Shown: positions 1 to 8,724 of the stretch, in pieces | Layout of the letters: the number at the start of each line of letters is the position of its first letter | Numbering within the stretch: position 1 is the stretch's first letter | The notes under the pieces: model-generated | Told to the model about the DNA's origin: nothing | The model's database searches: none | What the model saw: the letters and a program-made list of their open reading frames with translations, nothing else | Assembly (NCBI GenBank): GCA_030765065.1 | Contig: CM060990.1 | Span: 494,812,190 to 494,876,189, forward strand | Reading direction: 5' to 3' | Source of the DNA: Deroplatys truncata | Taxonomy: Eukaryota; Arthropoda; Insecta; Mantodea; Mantidae | Length of the DNA stretch: 64,000 bases | Program-made: the position numbers and the translations under genes

Positions 1-342
1 CATCACCTTCTCTATCGATTTTATAACCGCCTCCGCATTCACCTGGTCCGTGCGTCTAACGCTCATGTTAAAAGCTTTGGCCGGGTGTTCCTCGTCCGCA
101 ATGCTTACACCTAAATATCCCGGTTCGTTCTCCAATAGATTTTCTTTCGCAAAGTTAATAATGTCCGTAAACAGAAGCGTCACCCATTGCTCTGGATTTG
201 CATCTCTGGGACCCGGGTTCACAGTAATTTCTGTTTCCGTGTAGCCGGAGAAAAGCCTTTTCAACGTTCTCTGTCTATGGGCTATAATGTCGAACCTGGG
301 CTGCAAGGTTCCAGCTGCGCTTTCCCCTTGCTCCGACTCCAT
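1..342 (-). CDS. N-terminal part of a Polinton-type large protein (runs off left edge)
   Basis: A reading frame starts at the ATG at 342-340 on the minus strand and stays open for 114 codons to the window edge, so only the N-terminus is present. It contains a stretch of the type TEITVNPGPRDANPEQW and later EEHPAKAFNMSVRR. From memory, this pattern resembles the N-terminal domain of large arthropod and cnidarian proteins that carry a B-family DNA polymerase and sit in Polinton-like elements. That is recall, not a search result. Codon use looks coding, there is no stop, and a minus-strand TATA box lies about 80 bases upstream. The gene is divergent from the plus-strand gene at 1075, which fits a compact viral layout. 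It could instead be a stand-alone DNA-binding or replication protein. Confidence 0.6.
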   Translation of the reverse strand, partial: MESEQGESAAGTLQPRFDIIAHRQRTLKRLFSGYTETEITVNPGPRDANPEQWVTLLFTDIINFAKENLLENEPGYLGVSIADEEHPAKAFNMSVRRTDQVNAEAVIKSIEKVM

Positions 343-1074
343 GCTTCGTGCGTTGTTCAACAACGCCTAAAAACCTATTTTCACGTTCAAACACTTTTCA
401 TTCACGTCAACCAAGTGCTGTTTTATACGCTGCTTCTTTTTTCGATATATAAACAACTCCTGCAAGGCGCAACGATTCTGTTGTTTTTCTTAACAACGAC
501 AATGTGCCTCCACGCGCGCACTTGCGTATTGCGTATAGCAAATGGGGTCTTTTTCTCGCAAAAACAACACTTCCAATATATCGTCAATGTTCCAAAAAGC
601 GAAAACCTTATATTTGCCAAACAAAACACATTTCTCGCACAATACACACTTTCGCGAGCGCTTATCGCCTGGTGCTTTTATACTCTGCTTATCGCAACCG
701 CAACTTCCGCATGCGCACTCAGTTAAAGGCCTCATTAAAATTTACAGTCTGTTATCGCGCCACAACTTCCAGAGTTGTAATCAGACACTTTTCCGGCGAA
801 CTTCCGGTCTCACCAGCGAACCACCGCACCATCCGGTTGCGATAACAATTAAAATTTTAAACCGGCAACCACACCACCGCATTTAAACATTTTTCGTTCT
901 AATGACTTCCGTTCTCATGGCCATTTAACAAGACCACGTGCACTTTCTAGCCCTTTAATCAGCAGCGGCCATTTGTGACGCACATCCCGCTACTGATTAC
1001 AAGCCCCTTTAAAACTTGTCACTTCGGCTCGCCAGCTTCACACTCAGTCTTCGTCGAGATCCCCGACAAGTAAC
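343..1074. promoter_or_regulatory. Divergent intergenic promoter region
   Basis: This is the spacer between two genes reading outward. On the minus strand TATAAAA lies at 427-421, about 80 bases before the ATG at 342. On the plus strand a TTTAAAA box near 1009 is followed by a TCAGT initiator-like word at 1044-1048, and the gene starts at 1075. A second plus-strand pair, TTTATA near 677 with CTCAGTT near 716, includes GCATGCGCA; similar GCATGCGC words occur in the Polinton promoters at 48050 and 54990. Overlapping open frames in this spacer are not convincing as genes. Confidence 0.5.
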
Positions 1075-2316
1075 ATGGAGAGGTTACCGCAGTCTTCGAT
1101 CACCGTGACTAGACAAATTTTTTTTTTGTCGCCTACTACGGGTAGAGTATACGAGCAACTGCTCACACAGCAACAGCAGTACTACAGCAACAACATCTAC
1201 AGCCACCCAGAAGACGTGGTGTACGCCCTTCTGGATTTTCAAAATTTGCAACAACAACAACAACAGTTTGCTGAACCCGTCGTTCACCCGGCTCTACCAT
1301 CACCACCAGAGGACCACGCTGAAGAGGAACAACAACAACACCAGCCGCTGCCGCATTTCCAAGCAGCATTTGGACACCTTCAACACCACCTGCCTTGGGC
1401 TAATACCAACGATAGCCAAGGTTTTTCTGCTGCTTCTTCTTCTTGTTCGTCGCTTTCCTTAGAGGTCGGCAACAACTCGGCGCAAACAGGAACCAGCACG
1501 GACAGCGGGGTGTTCTCTGCCAACACCTTCAACACCCATGCTGCAGGAGCTACACCGCCTCCAACCTACTTCCCAGCTTCCTCCTCCTCCTCCTCCTCCT
1601 CCTCCTCTGTTCTTCTTCTGAATTCTCCATCACCCTATCATCATTATCTAACTCCGCGCCTTGAACCATTCCTCCGTCTTTCCTCCAACAATCCAGAAGA
1701 ACCTCCTCCACAACATGTCACCTCTACCCCTCTTCATTCCTCTCCTTCTTCCCTCCCATTGTTCCTACCGGCTTTAGAGCCCGTGGCCCTCGAGGACATC
1801 GACGTTCAACCCCTTTTCTCTCCTCATTCACCTAATTACCCTCCCCCGACCCCTTCCTCTATATCTTCTCCTCAACCACCCCAATTTACGCCTATCTCCC
1901 CTCAACAATATATTCCCCCTGCCCACGTCACCTCACCCTCTCCTCTCCTTAACCCCCACTTCAGCAACATTTCCCCTCCAAACGCCTCCCTCCTGCAAGT
2001 GCTGTCTTGCACTCCACGGCAATTCTGTCACCTTCCAGTTCGCCGCAACCTCTTCCCGCAGTGGAGCCCAAATTCTGTGCTCCTGCAGCATAGCAGCGGG
2101 TGGTGCAAATTTCTCAGCTGCCAGGACGACGGGTTCGATTCTACACTTGCTGCGCTTCCTGAGGTGGATGTACAACACACAACAGGTCTGGCACTGCCAC
2201 AACTCGTGCCTATCACGCAAGAAGCGCGGCGCCGTTTAGCTCGCCAACAACGTGCAGCAAGAAATGCTGCCGTCACACCACAACGCAGAATGAAGAAACT
2301 CCGCTGCTGCTCCTAA
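1075..2316 (+). CDS. Gln/Ser/Pro-rich regulator-like protein, 413 aa
   Basis: No family is recognised. Visible features in order are Gln runs at about residues 32-64, a poly-Ser run at about 169-180, a PPxY motif (PPTY, about 162-165), a long Pro/Ser-rich middle (200-310), a short Cys-containing part with RRNLF at 323-327, and a basic Arg/Lys-rich C-terminus (about 385-411) that could be a nuclear localisation signal. Gln- and Ser/Pro-rich regions with a basic tail suggest a transcriptional or cell-cycle regulator (inference). RxLF is the cyclin-docking motif known from p21/p27-type proteins, and PPxY binds WW domains. The start is the first ATG, about 29 bases after an initiator-like word. 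A polyadenylation signal follows 40 bases after the stop. Intact and probably expressed, but the function is unknown. Confidence 0.65.
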   Translation: MERLPQSSITVTRQIFFLSPTTGRVYEQLLTQQQQYYSNNIYSHPEDVVYALLDFQNLQQQQQQFAEPVVHPALPSPPEDHAEEEQQQHQPLPHFQAAFGHLQHHLPWANTNDSQGFSAASSSCSSLSLEVGNNSAQTGTSTDSGVFSANTFNTHAAGATPPPTYFPASSSSSSSSSSVLLLNSPSPYHHYLTPRLEPFLRLSSNNPEEPPPQHVTSTPLHSSPSSLPLFLPALEPVALEDIDVQPLFSPHSPNYPPPTPSSISSPQPPQFTPISPQQYIPPAHVTSPSPLLNPHFSNISPPNASLLQVLSCTPRQFCHLPVRRNLFPQWSPNSVLLQHSSGWCKFLSCQDDGFDSTLAALPEVDVQHTTGLALPQLVPITQEARRRLARQQRAARNAAVTPQRRMKKLRCCS

Positions 2317-2356
2317 ATACCTATCAGTGTTGAGTGCGTGCGCGTACTGCAAGAGT

Positions 2357-2362
2357 AATAAA
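2357..2362 (+). terminator. Polyadenylation signal AATAAA
   Basis: A perfect AATAAA stands 40 bases after the stop of the 413-aa gene and is followed by a TGTGTCTC stretch and then a long T-rich tract, as expected for a cleavage and polyadenylation region. It separates this gene from the downstream Cys-rich pair. Confidence 0.55.
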
Positions 2363-2498
2363 AGTGTCTCTGCTTCTAAGGTGCAGTGTATTTTTTTTCT
2401 TTTTTTTTTCTTTTAGTATTATTTTTAAAGCAAAACATAATTTGAAAACTTTTTCTTTTCTTTCTTTCTTTCCCCCCTTTTTTAACAAAAAAACCGGC

Positions 2499-2840
2499 AT
2501 GAATCACATTTCTGCTTACCGCAGAAAAAAACCAATGCCCCTTGTGCCAACCCTTCGACGCCCAATTAAATTTCAGTGCGGACGCTGTAAGCACCGTATG
2601 TTAAGCGTCCAGTGCATTTACAGCTGCGTGTGGAAACCCTATTACTCCACAGATACTTCAGTCAATGCTTACATCGACAAGCTCGATGTTCTACCCTTTG
2701 CTTTAGATCGACCTAATTTGGCTCTGCAGCCAAAGTGCGTCTACTGCCAAGCTCTTAGCGCTTGCCTTAGATACGGGCTTTCCAGCCCTTTCAAACAGCA
2801 ACATATTTGCCAGTGTCCTACCCCTATTACAGACCATTAA
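2499..2840 (+). CDS. Small Cys-rich protein 1, 113 aa
   Basis: Not recognised. I chose the ATG at 2499 because the frame upstream of it is a low-complexity T-rich tract that translates to Phe runs. The protein has paired cysteines (CGRC near residue 28, CVYC with a third Cys six residues later, then CQCP near the C-terminus) and a KPYYST segment. The CxxC spacing suggests zinc binding (inference). The gene ends only two bases before the next ORF, in a different frame. The Cys layout and the KPY..YST segment are shared with that next protein, so the two look like diverged tandem paralogues. The pyrimidine tract just upstream could also be a 3' splice site, in which case the true N-terminus might lie in an earlier exon. 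Confidence 0.6.
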   Translation: MNHISAYRRKKPMPLVPTLRRPIKFQCGRCKHRMLSVQCIYSCVWKPYYSTDTSVNAYIDKLDVLPFALDRPNLALQPKCVYCQALSACLRYGLSSPFKQQHICQCPTPITDH

Positions 2841-2842
2841 AC

Positions 2843-3166
2843 ATGTCGGCGTCAGCCAGTGGCGAGAACCGCATTCCAAACTTTTCAAAATGCATGTACC
2901 AGCCACAGTGCGATCGTTCAACAAAGTTTTGCGTAGCTTGCAAGCACGCACAGTTCCTCGCAAGACAGCAAGAACTTTTGCAAAACTCATTCAAACCATA
3001 CACTGTGTGGTATAGCACCAATGGCAATAACTGCTATTCGCCCCTGTGTTTGCAATGCCATGCACGGCGCTCGTGTGTTATCAACAATTTACCAATTGTG
3101 TATAAACATTTACAAACACAAAAACAATCTTGCTGCCCACGGTGCACAGCAATGTTTGTTACGTAA
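2843..3166 (+). CDS. Small Cys-rich protein 2, 107 aa
   Basis: Not recognised. The protein has CVAC near residue 33, CLQC with a further Cys six residues on, and CCPRC near the C-terminus, plus a KPYTVWYST segment matching KPYYST in the upstream protein. This repeated layout suggests a tandem gene duplication and a zinc-binding fold (inference). The start ATG comes two bases after the stop of the upstream ORF (TAA-AC-ATG), a spacing typical of dicistronic viral transcripts read by re-initiation or leaky scanning. Downstream lies a minisatellite and an AT-rich spacer, so this is the last plus-strand gene of the cluster. Confidence 0.6.
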   Translation: MSASASGENRIPNFSKCMYQPQCDRSTKFCVACKHAQFLARQQELLQNSFKPYTVWYSTNGNNCYSPLCLQCHARRSCVINNLPIVYKHLQTQKQSCCPRCTAMFVT

Positions 3167-3214
3167 ATTTCCATGGTGTTAAGCATATGGTTTCCCTCTT
3201 TGTACATTTCCATT

Positions 3215-3515
3215 TTCAAACAATTGCTATTGTGTGTTTTAATACATTGCGCATGTTCAAACAAATTTTATGTTCAATCTTTGTAAGTTTCCATTTTCTA
3301 ACAATTGCTATTGTATGTGTGTGTGTGTGTGTTTAATACAGTGCGCATGTTCAACCAAATTTTATGTTTCGTGTTTAACACAACTGCTTTGTATAATTCC
3401 ATTTGCAAACAATTGCTATTGTATGTGTGTGTGTTTTTATACAGTACGCATGTTCAAACAATTTGTTTTTCGTTTTCGTGTTTAACACAAACTCTTTTTG
3501 TTAAAACTTTTTATT
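3215..3515 (+). repeat. Three-unit minisatellite with TG runs
   Basis: Three imperfect units of roughly 80-108 bases each start with AACAATTGCTATTGT (about 3222, 3299, 3407), continue with a TG run of varying length, then a CGCATGTTCAAAC word and TGTTTAACACAA. Apparent ORFs here are repeats read through and are not called as genes. Confidence 0.75.
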
Positions 3516-3919
3516 TCCAAATGTTCTGTTTGCTTTTTTCCTCTCTATAATACACTGCACATGTTGTGCTTTTAAACTTAATGCAAGTGTTGTTATTTCC
3601 TTATTTGTACTTCACCTAGTTAGGGTCCTTTCCATTCCCCCATATCTCCATAGCACTCGTTTATATATGAATATTTAAAACACAAAACAAATCAACAAAA
3701 CCAATATATATATTTTTAATCATTAATTTAAAAATTTTAAACAAAGAAATATTCTTTTCCAAAAAATTAAAAAACAATCTTCAACGTTCGCAATGCATTA
3801 CATCAAGTTAATGCTCAAACATATGCCAAAAAAAAAACATGCACTGTTAGTGCAATAAGTGCTATAATATTGTGTTGTATAATTCATGTTTTCTGTTTCA
3901 GATACCTTTTTCCTTTTTT
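3516..3919. other. AT-rich spacer, no gene seen
   Basis: An A/T-rich stretch between the convergent plus-strand Cys-rich pair and the minus-strand gene. It has many short A and T runs and no supported coding frame. It probably holds the 3' ends of both transcripts, but no unambiguous polyadenylation signal was picked out. Confidence 0.5.
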
Positions 3920-5254
3920 TCATTTCGTCTCAAATTCTACCTCCTCTCCCTCCTCTCCATCCCCTCCGTCAACGTCCTCCTCCTCCTCCTTTCCCTCCTC
4001 CGGTATTACGTCTTCGTCGTACGATTGCTCATAGTTAGCAAACTCCTCATCCTCTCCTCTGCCTGTACATGCACTTTCCAATTTTCCTATCATCTGCTTT
4101 AATGCCTCAAATTCCTCGTACATTTTACTTACATTTCCTTTTATTCTATTCACTAACTCCTCTTGCTTCGTCACATTCTGCTTTTTCTCTTCCAATTCTC
4201 TTTTCATTCTTTCCAACAATCCCTGCATGCCGCCCACCCTCCTTTCACATTCTTCTTTTTCCTTCCTCAACCCCTCAATCACCCTGTTTCCTTCCTTCAC
4301 CTTCCTATCGCATTCTTTTTTCATTTTTTGCTTTATCACATTCACCCCTTTTTTGCACCTCTCAGATGCTGCTTTTCGTATGCTCGTCACCGACACCCTC
4401 CCCGCATCCCCACCATTACATTCCGAATTTATTTTCAAAGTCCCCTCCGCACCCCATCTAGACGCCCGCTTCACCCTCCCACTCATCGTCCTTCCACCAC
4501 CTACATTCAACTCCCACTCACCCCATTTTCCACATCCCCCAAATATATACATAAAGTTGTCAGAAAAATAGGAATTCATCTCATTTACTACGCTATAAGC
4601 CATCATAAGCTCACTCTCCTTCGGCGTCAACTTCCATTCCAATTCCAAACCCTCCGGCAAGTCTACCGTGTCCACCAACAAACTACAATCCACCATCTCT
4701 ACCAGAATCGAAGTGTTGTCGCTAGCATACATACCCACAGGCTTCTTATAAAATTTACACCTGTCATCCACACCCGCTCCACCTACCTCACACCCACATC
4801 TCCCATTTAAAATGTAACCCTCAGGACATTCAAGTTGCCCCATCTTTACACCCCCGTACATCAACCCTCCACATCTCTTTCCCCTCTGACATCTGCTTAC
4901 AGGCTTTAAACAATTATACACGTTCTTAAGTGTCCCCAAGTTAATAAAATCAGATCCAAACCTACACCCACTCCCCTTCCGGAAGGTGCATGTACAGTTT
5001 GACAACAATTCGTAATCCTTTTCACATCTTGTCACATTTTCCAAATGTCCCGTCTCCACATTCAACTCGAACCCACACCTCCCAAAACTAACGCAACTCC
5101 TCTCTCCCCCAGCAACTCCTCCTATCACCAACGCTATCACTATCGCAATCATCATCTTTACCATATACTTCTTTACACCCACAACATTCCCCTTTTTATA
5201 CCTTTCCCTCATCTCCAACATTCCCCCACTCCCAACTCTTTTTCTCTCAACCAA
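3920..5254 (-). CDS. Secreted or membrane-anchored Cys-rich coiled-coil protein, 444 aa (or 414 aa)
   Basis: Not recognised. In order: a hydrophobic segment at about residues 32-50; a Cys-rich part (54-190) with CTC, CGC and possible N-glycosylation sites (N73, N86, N180); a Trp-containing part (206-250); an RVKR-A furin-like site at 260-264; a charged coiled-coil region (about 300-395); and a very acidic tail (400-444). There is no C-terminal membrane segment, which argues against a classical fusion glycoprotein. The longest frame starts at 5254, but a TATAAAAAGG box on the minus strand (5200-5191) lies inside it. The Met at 5164 (residue 31) would give a clean signal peptide, so a 414-aa start is more likely. 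It is convergent with the Cys-rich pair and may be a virion or secreted surface protein (inference). Confidence 0.65.
   Translation of the reverse strand: MVERKRVGSGGMLEMRERYKKGNVVGVKKYMVKMMIAIVIALVIGGVAGGERSCVSFGRCGFELNVETGHLENVTRCEKDYELLSNCTCTFRKGSGCRFGSDFINLGTLKNVYNCLKPVSRCQRGKRCGGLMYGGVKMGQLECPEGYILNGRCGCEVGGAGVDDRCKFYKKPVGMYASDNTSILVEMVDCSLLVDTVDLPEGLELEWKLTPKESELMMAYSVVNEMNSYFSDNFMYIFGGCGKWGEWELNVGGGRTMSGRVKRASRWGAEGTLKINSECNGGDAGRVSVTSIRKAASERCKKGVNVIKQKMKKECDRKVKEGNRVIEGLRKEKEECERRVGGMQGLLERMKRELEEKKQNVTKQEELVNRIKGNVSKMYEEFEALKQMIGKLESACTGRGEDEEFANYEQSYDEDVIPEEGKEEEEDVDGGDGEEGEEVEFETK
5191..5200 (-). promoter_or_regulatory. TATA box within the long frame of the coiled-coil gene
   Basis: TATAAAAAGG on the minus strand lies about 30 bases before the ATG at 5164. 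This is normal TATA-to-start spacing if the 5' leader is very short. It favours the internal methionine as the real start. Confidence 0.45.
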
Positions 5255-5546
5255 TCTTATTCTCTCTTATTCTCACCAATCCACACCTTTCATTCATTTC
5301 ATTCCACCAATAACATCACCTCTTATTCTCACCAATCACAACATCACACGTCACTTCCTCATCCACTTTTTATCACTTACCTGCTAATCATTCACTCTTT
5401 CCCTTCCCAACTCTCCACAAAGACACATCGCAAATTCCCTTCTCCAAGTCACGTGACCTTAAACTACCCCATCTCCCTCACCCTCTTCTACCTTTTCTTC
5501 ACCACCACATATCCAACCAACCCTTAACTTCAATCTTAATCTGCAT
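5255..5546. other. Pyrimidine-rich spacer, no gene seen
   Basis: The plus strand is dominated by C and T (short TTCTCACCAATC-like words recur near 5262, 5318 and 5329). One open frame exists only because stops are rare in such composition, so it is not called. The region probably contains the upstream promoter of the minus-strand coiled-coil gene. Confidence 0.4.
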
Positions 5547-5727
5547 CTCGGATTAACCAACCTGGATCAACGTTAATCCTTCCGCTAGTGGCAACTTTTC
5601 AAACTTCCCGCTAATCCCACTAATCCACCTTAATCCATCGGATTAAGGCGGATTAAGATGGATTAACGCGACACCAACGCCACCTAGCGGCAGGATTATC
5701 GTTAATCCAATTGGATAATCCGGGGTC
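5547..5727. mobile_element. MITE-like hairpin with about 45-base imperfect TIRs
   Basis: The sequence near 5547-5591 (CGGATTAACC...CCGCTAGTGGC) is an imperfect inverted match to 5682-5727 (GCCACCTAGCGGC...GGATAATCCG). The interior contains further head-to-head GGATTA/TAATCC words, including TTAATCCATCGGATTAA. The whole is about 180 bases and non-coding. This is the form of a small non-autonomous DNA transposon; the family is not assigned. Confidence 0.65.
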
Positions 5728-5737
5728 TTAACTACTT

Positions 5738-5781
5738 CGTGCAGATGCTCAGGGTCCTCAAAGTCAACCTCCAGGACGTAT
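5738..5781 (-). pseudogene. Scrap of Polinton DNA polymerase B
   Basis: On the minus strand this reads YVLEVDFEDPEHLHE. That matches the segment YVLEVDLEYPEHLHDE inside the intact polymerase gene at about 59858-59902. The scrap is only about 14 codons, bounded by the MITE on one side and by sequence shared with copy A (46097 onward) on the other. It is a deletion junction of a decayed element. Confidence 0.7.
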
Positions 5782-6011
5782 CGATAAAGTATTTATATAC
5801 CAGCCTCTGACTCATGCGATGCATCTTATATCTTAAACTAATCATTGTAAAATAAGGATTTCGTTTTCATTAGGAATGTAAGGATTCGTTTAATGAATAA
5901 ACCATATAAAAGCACACATTCATTTTTTTTTATTTTTATCATATAATTCCAGTACTTTCCTCCAACTCCTCGTTCCAGCATATGGCGTTACACTTGCAAC
6001 AGATAGGTTAC

Positions 6012-6485
6012 CTAAATGGTAATGTGTACACGATTCAAGCCTTTTAGGGTGCAAATTTCATCATTATTTAGAAGTATTTCACAATCATTTAAATCAGTGT
6101 TCAAAAATCTTATTTTGGTCACTTCCATGTAAGCAATGACATTATAAGAGAAAACAATATTTTCACAATATTCCACTCGCGGGCACTTTCTCGTTTGTAG
6201 CAATGCTTTGAATATAGGGAGACTCTCTCGAATTATCTCCCACTCATGCATTGTTCTGCATACCAATTTGTCTGTGTTTTCACTATAACCACTGGAAGGT
6301 CATAGAAAAGCCCTATGTTAACGTTGTGTCTTCTCGAGATGTAGACATCTCGGCACCTGCTTCTTACCAGCATGTTCTTGGGGGTGTCGATGCTGGTTAT
6401 TCTATCCTCCAAGATCGTCAGCCTCCTTTGCAGATCTGCAAAGCTTTTCCTCTTCTTCTTCTTCCCCTTATCGCAAACGGCTTAA
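6012..6485 (-). pseudogene. Exon of the Polinton right-end gene, frameshifted (copy C)
   Basis: This is the counterpart of the copy A exon at 46301-46797. It shares SFADLQRRLT, FYDLPV, ESLPIFKALLQTRKCP and FLNTDLNDCEI segments. One base is missing near 6275 relative to copy A, which breaks the frame and leaves two overlapping reading frames. Upstream of the frameshift, copy C keeps the frame where copy A has an extra base, so each copy is broken at a different place. The protein family is unknown to me and no catalytic motif is visible. Confidence 0.6.
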
Positions 6486-6595
6486 CATTGCCAAATTTAA
6501 GAAACATGCTTTTGTAAGTGTAGGTAGTCTGAAAAGAATTGCAATTTGTTAGGTTACAAGGAAATGAAACAAAGATTTTTTCTAGATATGAAAAT

Positions 6596-6810
6596 ACTCA
6601 CGTAAATGTTTTCCTGAGTTCTGCCTGCTTGCCAGGGGAAGGTTCTGAGGTCGTAGGTGTTAGATCCTCGACCGCCTGGGAATTGAACTCCTTCTGCTCC
6701 TCATCTATGTGATTAGCACACTGCGATATAAGGGGGTATTCCACTATATCTTCTGATTGTTTATTACCCGAATCTATCTCGTTTATAGGTGCAGGTGTCG
6801 TCATTTGAAT
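6596..6810 (-). CDS. Candidate upstream exon of the copy C right-end gene
   Basis: An open stretch of about 68 codons starts at an ATG at 6804, just after a TTTGCAG acceptor-like word, and ends at a GTGAGT donor-like word near 6596 on the minus strand. It is acidic, Ser/Thr/Pro-rich and unrecognised. In copy A the matching flanks lie close together around 48190-48280 without this exon. It is either an insertion in C or a deletion in A. It may be non-functional, since C is otherwise decayed. Confidence 0.35.
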
Positions 6811-8029
6811 TCTGCAAAGACATAATAATTTCCAATGTTAGTTACGTCTAGATACCCCTGTAATATAGTGCTATGTATCGAAATAGCAATGCATGTTAGT
6901 ATCGCTTACGCAATTAATTTTTTACATTAATGATCTCTGAGGTTACTTGTAGACGATACCAATGTACAATCGTGTTGCATATCTTAAAAGTGCTACTTAC
7001 TTTAAATGTCCCTGCCTGAACAGAAATACACTGCAGCTCTCATTGCATGAAAAGTATGATGTTATCTGGTCGTGTACCTCAAGATTTGCACACAGTACAG
7101 AGTGAGTATATCCATTTCAGTACTTTGAATGTCACCGAGAGCTGTGACTTGAAATGACGCTGTCCATCTCACCATCACTTTCCGTCTCCCTAGAAAGGAA
7201 GAAATACAAAACAATGAGTCATTTTATTTTCACTCATCTTTAGAGAACAATTGCACACTTTTTTTAGAAATTGCATTCAAGAATAAAAATCTGTACTTAC
7301 ATCATGTTTTTTGTAGACTGGCCAGTTGTCTGTGCATATACCTCGAGAAGACATTTGTTCATGATATGAAGGCATGTTACACACTATAGAGTGCATGATG
7401 CCATTGCATGACTCTTATGATAATATGTATAATGGCATGACTCTACTCCACATTCGCTCCAAAATTGTCCATCGTATTATCCCCTCGATTACACTTCAAA
7501 TAATATTCATAGTAGTGCGAGAAGGGGCTCCTTATATACACGGGATAGAAAATCGGTTCTTCCGTCACATGTAATGACATGCAGAGGGGATTGGTGGGGG
7601 GACCGCTCTTAGGTCGGGGAGGCATGTGATTTTTCTCTATGCAGGAGAATCGAGATGAGCTTGAAGTCAAGGGATGCAGCGAGCAGAGGAGAATGATTAT
7701 TTCTATTGCAGAGAGGAATACAAAGAAGCATTTCTTGATATCGCTGTTTGAAAGAGACAATAGGTGCAAAAACAGAGAGTTAGAATGGGTTGAACATGTA
7801 TGTCTATTTTCGTAGATTCTCGTAGGTCTTCGTGCAGGCTCGTGTGTTTGGAGGAAGTGTAAGTATGTTACTAGTGTGTGTGTTTGAGTAATGTCTCTGT
7901 GTATGTGCCCGTGTACATATGAATGCTTGGATGTATGCATGTCAAGAAGAAAGAAAGGGATAGATAGAAAGAAAAAGAGAGAAGAAGAAAAAAATGAAGA
8001 ATCGAGTCTAGGCATCGGGATACCTAAGT
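6811..8029. other. Non-coding leader/intron region of copy C with GA- and TG-rich stretches
   Basis: No convincing gene. An open frame on the minus strand at 7443-8015 arises from CA/TC-rich repeats and is not called. The block at about 7725-7845 (GATATCGCTGTTTGAAAGAG...TTCGTGCAGG) is repeated at about 8490-8615, so the intervening stretch is bounded by direct repeats. Confidence 0.4.
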
Positions 8030-8490
8030 ATACACCAGGATTTAATATAAATAAATATGTTTGTTATATACAGTTTAATCTGATCGTCTATGTTCCTAAA
8101 TTGTAATAGTTATTAGGCATTAGAGTTTAGCAGGGGTAAGATTCGAACTAGAACCTCAGGGTACCTAAGAATATTCTACATCATGCATCGTAATGATATA
8201 TAAAAGTTAACATGATTTACCCTACTCGTCTATGTTCCTAAATTTTAATAGTTATTAAGCATTAATGTTGCGCTACACTGAGACTCGAAGTCGAACATCT
8301 GGATACCTGAGAAGGTCTTTCATTAATCAGGGTAATGCTATAATAATGCTTTACCCTATCTGTCCAAGTATCAGTTTTTCATTGGTAATTAAACATTAAA
8401 CTTTTGTTCGCAGTAAGATTCGAACACAGACCTAAGGATACCTAAGTATACACTGGGGTTTAATATAGGTAATGATATGTGTTTAACACA
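8030..8490. repeat. Tandem array with tRNA B-box-like words (copy C terminal repeat)
   Basis: About three diverged units of roughly 130-150 bases contain GGTAAGATTCGAAC-like words near 8137, 8278 and 8412, each with a following 'GGATACCT' block. The same array occurs at 48830-49480 in the same orientation and at 54040-54880 inverted. In reverse complement the core reads GTTCGAATCTTACC, similar to a tRNA T-arm or pol III B box. Confidence 0.7.
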
Positions 8491-8724
8491 TTTTTTGATA
8501 TCACTGTTTGAAAGAGATGATAGATGCAAAAACAGAAGGTTAGAACTTGCTGAGCTTGTATATATATGTTCGGCGATGTCCGTAGGTTTTTGTGCAGATT
8601 CGGGTGCTCACGGAGGCAGTCGTGGTCTGGCCCTTGTCCGGTGCACATCGCGAGTTGGAGAGCGCTTGGTTGTTGCCGCGCCTCTTGTTTTCGTGTTGGT
8701 GGTGTATTGAGTGTCAGCAGTGAA

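Larger units (their letters stand above)
5785..8030 (-). mobile_element. Right-end internal region of decayed Polinton copy C
   Basis: The sequence is homologous, in the same orientation, to copy A at about 46097-48830. It starts with a shared block (CGATAAAGTATTTA...CCTCTGACTCATG), contains the minus-strand gene exons at 6012-6485 and a further exon at 6596-6810, and ends in a TG-rich stretch and an AAAGAAAGGGATAGATAGAAAG word also present at 48761. Promoter motifs seen in copies A and B are not clearly preserved here. Confidence 0.65.

Noticed and set aside
187-886. Overlapping plus-strand frames up to 179 codons in the divergent promoter
   Set aside because: Several frames overlap on both strands, none has a domain, and they cross both promoter elements and the minus-strand gene start.
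3920-5254. Viral class I fusion glycoprotein
   Set aside because: A furin-like RVKR and a coiled coil are present, but there is no C-terminal membrane anchor and no fusion peptide is evident after the site.
4069-5527. Long plus-strand frames opposite the coiled-coil gene (up to 215 codons)
   Set aside because: They are shadows of the Glu/Lys-rich minus-strand gene and of the C/T-rich spacer; composition is Ser/Pro/Phe and there is no motif.
7443-8015. 190-codon minus-strand frame
   Set aside because: It consists of CA/TC-rich repeat and Polinton non-coding sequence; it has no domain and no counterpart in copy A.
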